Below are positions 16,147 through 25,129 of a DNA stretch of 52,424 bases, piece after piece. Below the pieces are notes generated by a model. It saw only the letters and a list, made by a program, of their open reading frames with translations. It was not told where the DNA came from and searched no databases. Made by a program: the position numbers and the translations under genes. Origin of the DNA: an uncultured Lactobacillus sp. (GTDB lineage Bacteria; Bacillota; Bacilli; Lactobacillales; Lactobacillaceae); the NCBI GenBank assembly GCA_948500755.1, contig CAOOYH010000010.1, positions 1-52,424 on the forward strand, read 5' to 3'. Each line of letters opens with the position of its first letter. Positions within the stretch are counted from its first letter, which is position 1.

Positions 16147-17286
16147 CTATTCGCCGCCATAAACATGGACTTGATAAGCGCCATCTGCGGTTTCCTTAGC
16201 AATTAAAGCTTGTACATTATCAACTGAACCAATTTTAATTTCAATTGGACAATCGTTAGGTAAATATTTCTTAGCAGTTGATAGAACTAACTGAGTAAAA
16301 CTTTGAGTTTGTTCATATCCATAAAACTGTGTAGTAATAGAAATATTTTCTTGTGCAAGTTTTCCATTTTCATAGCGCAAAGTTGCAGTTACTCCACTAA
16401 TATTAGGGAAGTAATCCTGAATTGCTGCTTTGAAGCTATTGAAACTAGAGGCGTCATCACTATTAATGGCTTTAGCATCGCCGATCGTCGGCAAAACTTG
16501 TGTCTTTTCCGACACGGCTTTCCATTTAGATATTTTACTACTATTAGGGCTCGCTGTCCCATAAGCAAAGTAAGTTCCACCAACTAATGAATCTTTACTG
16601 GTTTTTGAGAATAAACCAACTGTAATTGGAATATTCTTCAATCCCTTTTTCTTACGCAATCGCGCTACAATTTGATTAGCTGCTTGTTCACCAAATTGGC
16701 GCTGTTCTGCTCTAGAAATATTTTTTTGATATTCGGGACCATCTTTAACTTTTTGATAGTAGTCAATTGAGTTTAAGGCTAATCCAATACTAATTCCACC
16801 AATATGGTAATTAGGACTTGATCCTGTTAAATAATCTTGCTCTAAAATTTCTTCTAGATAGTATGGATTATAATTTTTCTTAGTTCCACTGGCTGGATTT
16901 AAACCCGTAGGATTACTCTTAGATTTTCTAGCAAGCCAATCAGTTACTGTGGAAGCATCCAAGTATTGACCTTCTTGGAAAACATATGAATTAGGTGAAA
17001 ATTGATTCTTTGAAATTTGAATTAATCCTCGTTCTAATTCTCTTGTATCAACCGAATTATCATTATCGGTTGCAGTTAAACCAGAAATTGGACTAGTTAC
17101 GTAACGTCCATTTTTCATTAAAACTGTATAACCATTATTTCCAGTTGAAGTAGTTTGAGAGCCTTTTTTCTTAGTATTGGATGTAGTAGTTGCATTATTG
17201 GCTAAATTTGAATCTTTCAAATTACCACATCCGCTTAGGGTAGCTACTATCCCTGCTAATGCTATAAATTGTAAATATTTCTTCAC
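16147..17286 (-). CDS. camS: CamS-family lipoprotein (YerH-like)
   Basis: A 379-residue predicted lipoprotein. The signal peptide ends in the lipobox LSGC (Cys ~20), followed by a Ser/Thr/Asn-rich linker to ~50 and the CamS domain. In Enterococcus and Staphylococcus the signal peptide of CamS relatives is processed to a sex-pheromone peptide; the role of the mature protein is not known. The gene starts with GTG, overlapping the ligA stop by four bases (GTGA), so it is translationally coupled. Its place between ligA and gatC is conserved in Firmicutes. No pheromone function is claimed for this species. Confidence 0.9.
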   Translation of the reverse strand: MKKYLQFIALAGIVATLSGCGNLKDSNLANNATTTSNTKKKGSQTTSTGNNGYTVLMKNGRYVTSPISGLTATDNDNSVDTRELERGLIQISKNQFSPNSYVFQEGQYLDASTVTDWLARKSKSNPTGLNPASGTKKNYNPYYLEEILEQDYLTGSSPNYHIGGISIGLALNSIDYYQKVKDGPEYQKNISRAEQRQFGEQAANQIVARLRKKKGLKNIPITVGLFSKTSKDSLVGGTYFAYGTASPNSSKISKWKAVSEKTQVLPTIGDAKAINSDDASSFNSFKAAIQDYFPNISGVTATLRYENGKLAQENISITTQFYGYEQTQSFTQLVLSTAKKYLPNDCPIEIKIGSVDNVQALIAKETADGAYQVHVYGGE

Positions 17287-19307
17287 GATTTACTATTCCT
17301 TTGTTTCAATTGTGCAATTGCTTCCTCTTCAGTTAAAAGTGGAATTCCTAGTTTTTCAGCTTTTGCATATTTAGAACCCGCATCTTCACCATAAATCACA
17401 TAATCGGTCTTTTTAGAAACCGAACCTGTAACTTTGGCTCCACGTTCTTGAAGCTGTTTAGTAAATTCACTCCTAGTAAAGTGAGCGAGCTTTCCAGTTA
17501 ACACTACTGTCTTTTCTTTAAAGAAGTTATCTGGAACAGCTTCTGGTTCATCCTCCCCTAAATATTGCATATTAACGCCGCTATTTTTAAGATCTTCAAT
17601 TAATTCTTTAGCAGAGTCTTGAGCAAAATATGTAGTCATGGACTGGGCAATTGTCATACCTATTGTATCGATTGCAGCTAATTCTTGCACCCCTAGAGTC
17701 ATAATCTTTGACAGATTTTTAAATTTTTGTGCTATTAATTTAGCCGCTTTGGCTCCAACATGATCAATTCCAAGACCAGTAATCAAAAGTTCAACTGAAT
17801 TCTTCTTTGAATTTTCAATTGCTGTCAGCAAATTATTAATCGATTTTTCTTTAAAATGATCTAATTGGGACAAATCAGCAGCAGTTAAATGATACAAATC
17901 TGCCACATTATGAACCAAATCTTTGGCAATTAACTGTTTAACAATCTTAGGACCAAGACCAGTGATATCCATCGCAGTTCTAGAAGCAAAGTGAATAATA
18001 CCTTCTTCAACTTGGGCTGGACAAGATGGATTAATGCATCTTAGTGCCACTTCACCTTCCAGATGAACGAGCTCTTGACCACATGATGGACAAAGAGTTG
18101 GAATTTCGTAAGGCTTTGAATCTTTAGGACGTTTACTCAAAATCACCTTTGAAATTTCAGGAATGATATCGCCAGCTTTGTGAAGTAAAACAGTATCACC
18201 AATTCGGACATCTTTTTGTTTTAATAAATCTGCATTATGTAGAACTGCTCTTGAAACAGTAGTACCAGCAAGTTGAACCGGGTCCATAACTGCGGTTGGA
18301 GTAACAACCCCCGTTCTTCCAACTGTCCACTCAATGTCTCTAACAACAGTTTCTTGCTCTTCTGGGGGAAATTTGTATGCAATTTCCCAGCGCGGAACTT
18401 TCACTGTATTGCCCAATTCTTGTTGCAAACTTAATTCGTCTACTTTCAAGACGATTCCGTCTATTCCATAAGCTAGGCTATCACGCTTTTTAGTATATTC
18501 ATCGATAAAGTCAAAAACCTCATCCATACTGCTTAACTTTTTGCCCGTTTGATTAGTGTGAAAACCAAGCTTAGACATCTCTTGAATAGCCTGATGCTGG
18601 CTAGTTATATCTTTTGGTGGATTTACCCAAGTATAAATAAAGGTGCTTAAATCACGTTTTTTAGTCACTTGAGCGTTAAGTTGTCTCAAAGATCCAGCAG
18701 CCGCATTACGTGGATTTGCAAAAACAGCCTCTCCTTTTTCATCACGCTCTTTATTAAGGCTGGCAAACGCTTCTTTACTCATGTAACATTCACCACGCAC
18801 TTCAGTGGTGATTTTTTCGGGTAAAACTTGCGGAATATCTTTAATATAACGAGCATTTGCCGTCACATCTTCACCGACACTCCCATTTCCACGCGTTGAT
18901 GCTCTTGTCAACTTACCATCTGTATATTCAAGTGAAAGAGAAAGTCCATCAATTTTAAGTTCTACGTTGTAAGCCACGGGATGACCTACTAATTTTTGCA
19001 TCCGTTGATCAAATTCTTTGAGCTCTTCTTTTGAAAAGACATCCCCCATTGAAAGCATCGGAATCTCATGCTCAACCTTTGAAAAATCAGAATTAATTTG
19101 GCCTCCGACTCTTTGAGTAATCGAATCAGGTGTTACGATTTGTGGAAATTCAGCTTCCAATTCCAGCAATCGATTATAGTTTTGATCATAAACGTGATCT
19201 TCAACTTCAGGTGCATCTTTTGAATAATAATCTTCAGCCCATCTATCAAGCTTTTTTCTTAAAGTTTTTGCTTCCGTTTGGGCTTCATCAAGAGTGATTT
19301 TTGCCAT
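17283..19307 (-). CDS. ligA: NAD-dependent DNA ligase
   Basis: A 674-residue LigA that seals nicks with NAD+. Domains in order: the Ia domain (Tyr/Asp-rich N-terminus), the adenylation domain with active-site Lys in ELKIDGLSLSLEY (about 118), the OB fold, a four-Cys zinc finger (CPSCG...CINPSCPAQ), helix-hairpin-helix repeats (LITGLGIDHVGAKAAKLIA), and a C-terminal BRCT domain (VVLTGKLAHFTRSEF). Full length. It begins 39 nt after pcrA and overlaps camS, so it belongs to one operon. Essential for replication and repair. Confidence 0.97.
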   Translation of the reverse strand: MAKITLDEAQTEAKTLRKKLDRWAEDYYSKDAPEVEDHVYDQNYNRLLELEAEFPQIVTPDSITQRVGGQINSDFSKVEHEIPMLSMGDVFSKEELKEFDQRMQKLVGHPVAYNVELKIDGLSLSLEYTDGKLTRASTRGNGSVGEDVTANARYIKDIPQVLPEKITTEVRGECYMSKEAFASLNKERDEKGEAVFANPRNAAAGSLRQLNAQVTKKRDLSTFIYTWVNPPKDITSQHQAIQEMSKLGFHTNQTGKKLSSMDEVFDFIDEYTKKRDSLAYGIDGIVLKVDELSLQQELGNTVKVPRWEIAYKFPPEEQETVVRDIEWTVGRTGVVTPTAVMDPVQLAGTTVSRAVLHNADLLKQKDVRIGDTVLLHKAGDIIPEISKVILSKRPKDSKPYEIPTLCPSCGQELVHLEGEVALRCINPSCPAQVEEGIIHFASRTAMDITGLGPKIVKQLIAKDLVHNVADLYHLTAADLSQLDHFKEKSINNLLTAIENSKKNSVELLITGLGIDHVGAKAAKLIAQKFKNLSKIMTLGVQELAAIDTIGMTIAQSMTTYFAQDSAKELIEDLKNSGVNMQYLGEDEPEAVPDNFFKEKTVVLTGKLAHFTRSEFTKQLQERGAKVTGSVSKKTDYVIYGEDAGSKYAKAEKLGIPLLTEEEAIAQLKQRNSKS

Positions 19308-19346
19308 TTTATTCTCCCCTGATAAAAATTTAACAACTGTTTTATA

Positions 19347-21581
19347 TTATACCTTTTTAATTGGAGCAAAGGCAGCTAAAAGTCTCTTAATTCCTTTACC
19401 ATCAAAAGCAATATCTAACTCCATATCTTCACCTTCGCCGTTGACCTTAACAACGACTCCGCGACCCCAAGCTTTATGTTCTACTTGATCACCAACACTC
19501 CAGCCTTTCTTTTCTGCGCCAACTGCTCCAGAAGCCTTTTTGGCCTGAGAGGTGTATACACGAGAGGTTTGCTTTTTAGTAGAAAATGGAGCAGCTTGTT
19601 CAATTAAATTATTGACTGCATTCAAGGAATTAGATTGCTCTTCTTGCAAGTCTTTTTCATCGATTTCATCTAAAAATTGTGAAGGCGGATTGTATTCTAC
19701 TCTTCCGTATCTCATTCTAGAAAAAGCGTTAGTCAAATAGAGTTCTTTCTTTGCTCTAGTAATTCCCACATAAGCTAACCGTCGTTCTTCTTCAATGTTA
19801 TTTTCCTCCATTGCACGTGCTACTGGGAACAAACCATCTTCCATCCCAATTAAAAATACTACTGGAAATTCTAGCCCTTTAGCTGCATGAAGTGTCATCA
19901 AAGTCACTTGATTACCATCATCATTCAAATCATCCTGATCGCTTAATAATGAAACCTCAGCCAAAAAGTCAGATAATGGATTAGATTCATCTTCATCCGG
20001 TTCATAGTTTTCATCAAAACGCTTAGTTACTGATAAAAATTCATCAATGTTTTCTAAACGAGTTTCAGCTTCGATTGTATTTTCTTTCTTTAAAGCATCT
20101 ACATAACCAAAATCTTCCAAAATCTTCAAAGTTAGATCAGTTACATTATTATTTTGAGCAAAGACAATCGCATCATGAAGTTTTAAAGCAAACTCTTTTA
20201 GCTTGTTAGCTGCCCGAGTAGAAATATCGGATGCATCCACATTATCCATTGCAGAAAGAGGGGTAATTTGGTTGCTATTAGCAAAATTAAAGAGTTTTTC
20301 AACTGTAGCGGCTCCAATTCCACGCTTTGGCACATTGATGATTCTATTCAAGCTTAATGCATCGGCAGAATTTGCTACCAATTTCAAATATGCCATCACA
20401 TCTTTAATTTCTTTTCGATCATAGAATTTATGTCCGCCGACAATTTGGTAAGGAATATTTGATTTTACAAAGGCTTCTTCGACAGTTCTTGATTGCGCAT
20501 TTGTCCGATATAAAACTGCAAAGTCTTTATAGTTGCACTTTTTATCTTTTACTTCTTCTTTTACCTTAGAAATAATATAGTGTGCTTCGTCGTCGCCATT
20601 TTGGGCCTTATAGTAAGTGACTTTTTGTCCATCCCCTTGATCAGTCCAAAGATTCTTGGCTTTACGATTTTGATTATTTTGAATAACAGAGTTAGCAGCA
20701 GACAAAATGTGGCCAGTTGAGCGGTAATTTTGTTCAAGTTTGACAGTTTGAACCCCATCTTTTTTATAATCTTGCTCAAAATTCATAATATTTTCCATGT
20801 TTGCACCACGCCAACCATAGATTGACTGGTCAGCATCTCCGACAACACACAAGTTTTTATATTGAGCCGCCAAAGCATGAGTTAATTGATATTGTGCTTC
20901 GTTAGTATCCTGATACTCATCTACTAAAATGTAGCAAAACTTATTTTGATAAAAATGTAAAACGTCAGGTGCTTCTTTAAACAAGCGCAAAGTTTGCATA
21001 ATCAAATCATCAAAATCCATAATTTGATCTTGTTTTAGACGCTTTTGATATTCATGATAAATTCTTGCCGTTGTCTTTTCAAAAGGCAAAGCAACGTTTT
21101 CTTCATAATCCTTTGGAGTCAATAAATCATTCTTAGCATTAGAAATATAAGAAATGATTTTACGTGGTTGATAAGTTTTAGGATCAATATTTAGGTCCTT
21201 TTCAATATGCTTAATCAAGGTTAATTGTTCTGCAGGATCAGCAATTGAAAAATTATTGCTATAACCGATTTTTTCGGCATCTCTCCGTAAAATTCGGACA
21301 CACAATGCGTGAAAAGTAGACATCCAAATACTATCCGCAGCAGGACCTAATAATTTTTGTTCACGCTCGCGCATTTCACTGGCTGCTTTATTGGTGAAGG
21401 TAATGGCCAAAATATTCCATGGAGCCACCCCTTGTTCTTCAACTAAGTAGGCAATTCTTCTGGTCAAAACTGAAGTCTTACCACTTCCTGCACCAGCTAC
21501 AACTAAAAGTGGGCCTTCAGTAGTTTTAACAGCTTGTTTTTGCTGGGGATTCAATCCAGCTAAAATAGATTCTTCGCTCAT
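19347..21581 (-). CDS. pcrA: ATP-dependent DNA helicase PcrA
   Basis: A 744-residue UvrD/PcrA superfamily 1A helicase. Motifs: Q-motif LNPQQKQAV, Walker A VVAGAGSGKTSVL, Walker B VDEYQDTN, GDADQSIYGWRGA (motif III), and VTLMTLHAAKGLEFPVVF plus YVGITRAKK near the C-terminus. The distal Tudor-like tail (VGDQVEHKAWGRGVVVKV) that contacts RNA polymerase is present. The start is placed at ATGAGCGAAGAA because GGAAG lies a few nt upstream; the seven in-frame codons before it are not supported. First gene of the pcrA-ligA-camS-gatCAB-dgkB run. Confidence 0.96.
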   Translation of the reverse strand: MSEESILAGLNPQQKQAVKTTEGPLLVVAGAGSGKTSVLTRRIAYLVEEQGVAPWNILAITFTNKAASEMREREQKLLGPAADSIWMSTFHALCVRILRRDAEKIGYSNNFSIADPAEQLTLIKHIEKDLNIDPKTYQPRKIISYISNAKNDLLTPKDYEENVALPFEKTTARIYHEYQKRLKQDQIMDFDDLIMQTLRLFKEAPDVLHFYQNKFCYILVDEYQDTNEAQYQLTHALAAQYKNLCVVGDADQSIYGWRGANMENIMNFEQDYKKDGVQTVKLEQNYRSTGHILSAANSVIQNNQNRKAKNLWTDQGDGQKVTYYKAQNGDDEAHYIISKVKEEVKDKKCNYKDFAVLYRTNAQSRTVEEAFVKSNIPYQIVGGHKFYDRKEIKDVMAYLKLVANSADALSLNRIINVPKRGIGAATVEKLFNFANSNQITPLSAMDNVDASDISTRAANKLKEFALKLHDAIVFAQNNNVTDLTLKILEDFGYVDALKKENTIEAETRLENIDEFLSVTKRFDENYEPDEDESNPLSDFLAEVSLLSDQDDLNDDGNQVTLMTLHAAKGLEFPVVFLIGMEDGLFPVARAMEENNIEEERRLAYVGITRAKKELYLTNAFSRMRYGRVEYNPPSQFLDEIDEKDLQEEQSNSLNAVNNLIEQAAPFSTKKQTSRVYTSQAKKASGAVGAEKKGWSVGDQVEHKAWGRGVVVKVNGEGEDMELDIAFDGKGIKRLLAAFAPIKKV

Positions 21582-21667
21582 GTTTCTTCCCTTCACAATC
21601 AAAAAATTAAATATAGCCTAACTATTATAACAAAAAAGATCAGAACAAAAGTTCCAACCTTTTAAAA

Positions 21668-22306
21668 TTATTTATCATATTTTTCCAAATCGAATTGTTC
21701 AATTAAGCTTGTCAATTTTTCTGCATAATTTGGATCAGTGGCATAATTATCTTGAACTAAGGCTTTAGCTTGTGTCTTATAATCTTTAGCAGCTAACACA
21801 TGCTTATACTGTTTCGGATTCCAGCTAGTCCCATTTTGGAAAAGCCGGGCGTGAGCTCTAATTGAAGCCTCATATGAGTCATAAATTTGGAAACGCGCCT
21901 TTACTTCTACCCATTTACCATTTTCATATTCTTTAGTTGTCAAAACAGCAGACGTATTAGGGTTGGTACCTTTTACTCCAAACAAATTATTATATTTTTG
22001 CGAGAGTGCACTTTGTCCATAATTACTTTCTAAGCATGCCTGGGCAATAGTGATACTTGGAAGTAAGTCATATGATTTATCAACATTTTGAGCAATAGGA
22101 CCAATCTTCTTAATGAAGGCTTTTCGCTGTCTCATCAAGCGTGCAGCTTCTTCTTGGCGCTGCAACTGCTCCATTTTATATTGTTCTTCTCTAGCAGCAG
22201 CGCGGCGATAATAATGAAAACCAACTGCACCTACTGCTAGTACAACCAAAATAATAAAAATTCGAATTATAATTGATAGAGGTGAAATTTTACGTTTTTT
22301 AGCCAT
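21668..22306 (-). CDS. Membrane-anchored GH73 glucosaminidase
   Basis: A 212-residue peptidoglycan hydrolase. A basic start, then one transmembrane helix (about residues 11-30, IIRIFIILVVLAVGAVGFHY), a charged Arg/Gln/Glu-rich stalk (about 31-62), then a GH73 domain. The catalytic Glu lies in ITIAQACLESNYGQSALS, followed by NNLFGVKG and the typical YDSYEASIRAHARLF segment. No cell-wall binding repeats, unlike secreted autolysins, so it probably acts close to the membrane in wall turnover or division. Monocistronic; lies between pcrA and tRNA-Leu on the same strand. Confidence 0.9.
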   Translation of the reverse strand: MAKKRKISPLSIIIRIFIILVVLAVGAVGFHYYRRAAAREEQYKMEQLQRQEEAARLMRQRKAFIKKIGPIAQNVDKSYDLLPSITIAQACLESNYGQSALSQKYNNLFGVKGTNPNTSAVLTTKEYENGKWVEVKARFQIYDSYEASIRAHARLFQNGTSWNPKQYKHVLAAKDYKTQAKALVQDNYATDPNYAEKLTSLIEQFDLEKYDK

Positions 22307-22350
22307 CCAAGAATCCCTTATACTTAATCAACCAACACAACTCGGAATAA

Positions 22351-22383
22351 CAAAAAAGAAGCCACTCTACAGTGACTTCTTTA
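22351..22383 (-). terminator. Terminator downstream of tRNA-Leu
   Basis: On the minus strand AGAAGTCACTG...AGTGGCTTCT forms a stem with one mismatch, followed by a TTTTTTG tract. Confidence 0.75.
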
Positions 22384-22388
22384 ATAGG

Positions 22389-22473
22389 TGCGGGCGAGAA
22401 GACTCGAACTTCCACGATCTAAAGCGATCACAAGATCCTTAGTCTTGCGCGTCTGCCATTCCGCCACGCCCGC
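22389..22473 (-). tRNA. tRNA-Leu(AAG)
   Basis: An 85-nt class II tRNA with acceptor GCGGGCG/CGCCCGC, a T-arm with TTCGAGT loop, a long variable arm and a 5-bp anticodon stem CAAGA/TCTTG. The anticodon loop CTAAGGA gives anticodon AAG (Leu, CUU). CCA is not encoded. A at position 34 is uncommon in bacteria outside tRNA-Arg(ACG). Confidence 0.93.
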
Positions 22474-22526
22474 GGTACTTAATTATAGTACCCTAAATAT
22501 CTCACTTATGCAAGAGAAATTTTAAA

Positions 22527-22985
22527 TTATTTGAATTTTTCTTGCAAAATTAGCTTTCCTCGGCATCTTCCGCAACAAAACTTTCTAATATCGATCTTCC
22601 TCATCCTAAAATATCGCTGCTGGCAATTCTCGCAGATGTAAAGATAATTAGCTTTCTTTGTTTTTCTCAAACCAATATCAGGCGCATAGCGACTGCCATT
22701 AACTTTTTTGAGCAAATTTTTGAAATCACGATCGCGGTGACAGTAACCTTTTCCAGCTAAATGCAAATGATAATGGCACAACTCATGCTTGATGATTCCT
22801 TCTAAATACTTCGCATATTTCGGTTCTAAAAAATGCACATTAATTTCTAAATGATGATCATCTAAATGATATCGTCCACCAGTTGTACGCATGCGCTGGT
22901 TAATTTTAACCTGATGAATGAAAGGTTTACCAAAAAACTTCTTTGAAATCTTTTCAACTAATTCTTGTAAGTGCTTTTGATCCAT
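22527..22985 (-). CDS. SprT-like zinc-metalloprotease family protein
   Basis: A 152-residue SprT-like protein of the Firmicute YdcK group. The zinc motif HELCHYH (HExxH, about residues 67-73) is intact, preceded by the family's strand pattern (GGRYHLDDHHLEINVHFL). The C-terminus is a four-Cys zinc ribbon (CENCQQRYF...CCGRCRGKL). Relatives are implicated in DNA-protein crosslink handling, but the bacterial short form is uncharacterised. The ATG follows directly on the stop of the glycosyltransferase gene, so it is the last gene of the polysaccharide operon, which may be chance of position rather than shared function. Confidence 0.88.
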   Translation of the reverse strand: MDQKHLQELVEKISKKFFGKPFIHQVKINQRMRTTGGRYHLDDHHLEINVHFLEPKYAKYLEGIIKHELCHYHLHLAGKGYCHRDRDFKNLLKKVNGSRYAPDIGLRKTKKANYLYICENCQQRYFRMRKIDIRKFCCGRCRGKLILQEKFK

Positions 22986-23687
22986 TTAACTTCTGATGTA
23001 CTTGGCATACAAAGCAGCTTCGCGCTTAGTTTTAATTCTAACCTTTAACGCAGTCACTATTTTTCGTTTTAATGGCTTTTTTCCTTCCATCCACGTTCCA
23101 GTAAAGACATGAATAGTCTTAGAATTAGGAGAAGGATTACATAAAACTCCATCTGGATAAATGTGGATGCCTGTTTGAAGGATTTGCTCGTGATTATTAG
23201 GTTGAGCATGATATTTATTTTTCAAAATATCAGAAACAGATACCGTATTTACACCTGCTAATTGATCATTTTTGTTAAATTCAAAATCACGATCCTCGTA
23301 ATAATCAAGCATATCTTTTAAAAGAGGATGATGCTTTTGCGCACCAAAGACAGCAGTAAATGGGTTGTCTTTGTTTTCGAATCCAACAAAAGCCGCATTA
23401 TCTAATAATTCTTCTAAATTATCTAAAACCAGGACATCTGTATCTAAATAAATCCCCCCATATTCATAAACAGCTTTAGCTCGAATATAGTCAGAAACAA
23501 AGGCCCACTTTTTAGCCTTATAAGCCTCCTCAACATATTTATTTTCATGAATATCAAAATTATTTTCATTCCATTCGATAATCTTGTAATCTTTCAAATG
23601 CTTGCGCCACGTTTTCATACAGCGCTGAATATTCTTAGGCTTGGGATTACCTCCCACCCAGACATAATGAATTATTTTTGGAATCAT
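22986..23687 (-). CDS. Glycosyltransferase, GT32-type (DxD)
   Basis: A 233-residue sugar transferase. The start IPKIIHYVWVGGNPKP is typical for GT32/OCH1-like capsular glycosyltransferases, and the nucleotide-sugar metal site is present as GGIYLDTDVLVL (DxD near residues 77-79). Cytoplasmic, probably adding a sugar to a lipid-linked surface-polysaccharide or teichoic-acid unit. It begins 2 nt after the flippase and abuts the SprT-like gene. Donor and acceptor sugars cannot be read. Confidence 0.88.
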   Translation of the reverse strand: MIPKIIHYVWVGGNPKPKNIQRCMKTWRKHLKDYKIIEWNENNFDIHENKYVEEAYKAKKWAFVSDYIRAKAVYEYGGIYLDTDVLVLDNLEELLDNAAFVGFENKDNPFTAVFGAQKHHPLLKDMLDYYEDRDFEFNKNDQLAGVNTVSVSDILKNKYHAQPNNHEQILQTGIHIYPDGVLCNPSPNSKTIHVFTGTWMEGKKPLKRKIVTALKVRIKTKREAALYAKYIRS

Positions 23688-23689
23688 AA

Positions 23690-25129
23690 TTATCCTCTCT
23701 TTAAAAATTTCTTGATCAACACAACAATATCTTGATTAAAGTCTAATTTAAATGCAAACATTAATCCGACATAAAGAATAAACATCAAAATTGATTTCAC
23801 TGTCATATTAATAAAAGCTGATGGAATCAAATTGGGGATGGCTAATCCAACTACAAGGGTAATAATGGCGATCAAAAAGTACTTAGGTATGTCCTGAAAG
23901 GCATATCTAAAATTATAACCATCTCGCACAATCCAGAGTCTTAAAATTAGAACTACAAATTCAGTAATTAAGATTGCGATTGTCGCACCAACTGCTCCAA
24001 AGGACCGATCTAATAAACAACTCAAAATAACTTCTACGATGGCTCCGATAATTACCGGAATAGCATAATCTTTATCACGCCGATTTGCCAAAGCGAATTG
24101 ATTGGCAAAAACACCCCCCATGGGGATCATAATGATTGTCAAAGTGAAGAAAAACATTAGTGGCGTCATTGGAATATACTTTTTACCAAAGAAGAAGGGA
24201 ACAAACTGTTTAGTATTAGCCATAATAATTACAGAAAACAGCGTCCCCAGCATAATCGTCGCCTCAAGAGACTTTTTCAAAATTACCTTTTGCGTTTCTT
24301 TTTCCTCACTCGCCATCTTGGGCATAATTACCAGGGAAATACTCGTAATCACCCCTAAAACCATGTTAGAAATTCTTTGCGAGTTATCATAGAAAGATAC
24401 TTGAGTTGAATTTTGGAAGAAACCTAGAATTGGTTTATCTAGTGAAGTATAAATTTGCGTCGCAATCTGAGGAATAAGCAAAGTGATGATTGCCTTAATT
24501 GAGGTTTGGTATTTGTAAAAGTGCTTTACTGGTTTTCCAACATAGCGATGAATGTCAAACCAAAAGACAAAAGACCCAAGCATAGTTGAAACGGACATAA
24601 TCAAAAGATATTTCCATAAGTCTCCAGGATTTTTTACCCAGAGCAAGATCAAAACTACGCTAACTAATTTAACTGCAGTATTTTTTAAAACTACTCGGCC
24701 GAAATCAGCTAATCCTTGGAAAAACCAAGAGATATCAACTTGCGCTGAAATAAGATATGGAATCATCAACAAAATATAATTCCAATATTGCACTTTGAGA
24801 GTACTACAAATGACAATGGTCAGTAAAATTGTTACAATTCCCGCGATTGCTTGAAAATACCACAATCCCCAAAAAGCTTCAGTTAAATCTTGCATGGAGC
24901 CATAGGTTCTAGTCCGTGAAATTGTCCGCATCCCAATGTAAGAAACTGACAAAGTACAAAACACCATCAAAAATTGAATAGTATTATTTACACTACTATA
25001 AATCCCATAAGTTCTTGGGCCCAAAACTCTAGACAAATATGGAACTGTAATTAACGGCACCAACACCAAAAAAATTTGATAGACCGCATTATACAAAATA
25101 TTTAAGAATGTTCTCTTCACTATACCCAC
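23690..25129 (-). CDS. Wzx-type polysaccharide flippase
   Basis: A 479-residue MATE/MVF-superfamily transporter of the RfbX/Wzx (polysaccharide_synt) family with about 12-14 helices. The N-terminus TFLNILYNAVYQIFLVLVPL is characteristic, as is the VPYLSRVLGPRTYGIYS segment. It would flip undecaprenyl-linked oligosaccharide across the membrane. The stop and the next gene are separated by 2 nt, and its start abuts the stop of the upstream transferase gene, so the three genes form one transcript. Confidence 0.9.
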   Translation of the reverse strand: MGIVKRTFLNILYNAVYQIFLVLVPLITVPYLSRVLGPRTYGIYSSVNNTIQFLMVFCTLSVSYIGMRTISRTRTYGSMQDLTEAFWGLWYFQAIAGIVTILLTIVICSTLKVQYWNYILLMIPYLISAQVDISWFFQGLADFGRVVLKNTAVKLVSVVLILLWVKNPGDLWKYLLIMSVSTMLGSFVFWFDIHRYVGKPVKHFYKYQTSIKAIITLLIPQIATQIYTSLDKPILGFFQNSTQVSFYDNSQRISNMVLGVITSISLVIMPKMASEEKETQKVILKKSLEATIMLGTLFSVIIMANTKQFVPFFFGKKYIPMTPLMFFFTLTIIMIPMGGVFANQFALANRRDKDYAIPVIIGAIVEVILSCLLDRSFGAVGATIAILITEFVVLILRLWIVRDGYNFRYAFQDIPKYFLIAIITLVVGLAIPNLIPSAFINMTVKSILMFILYVGLMFAFKLDFNQDIVVLIKKFLKRG

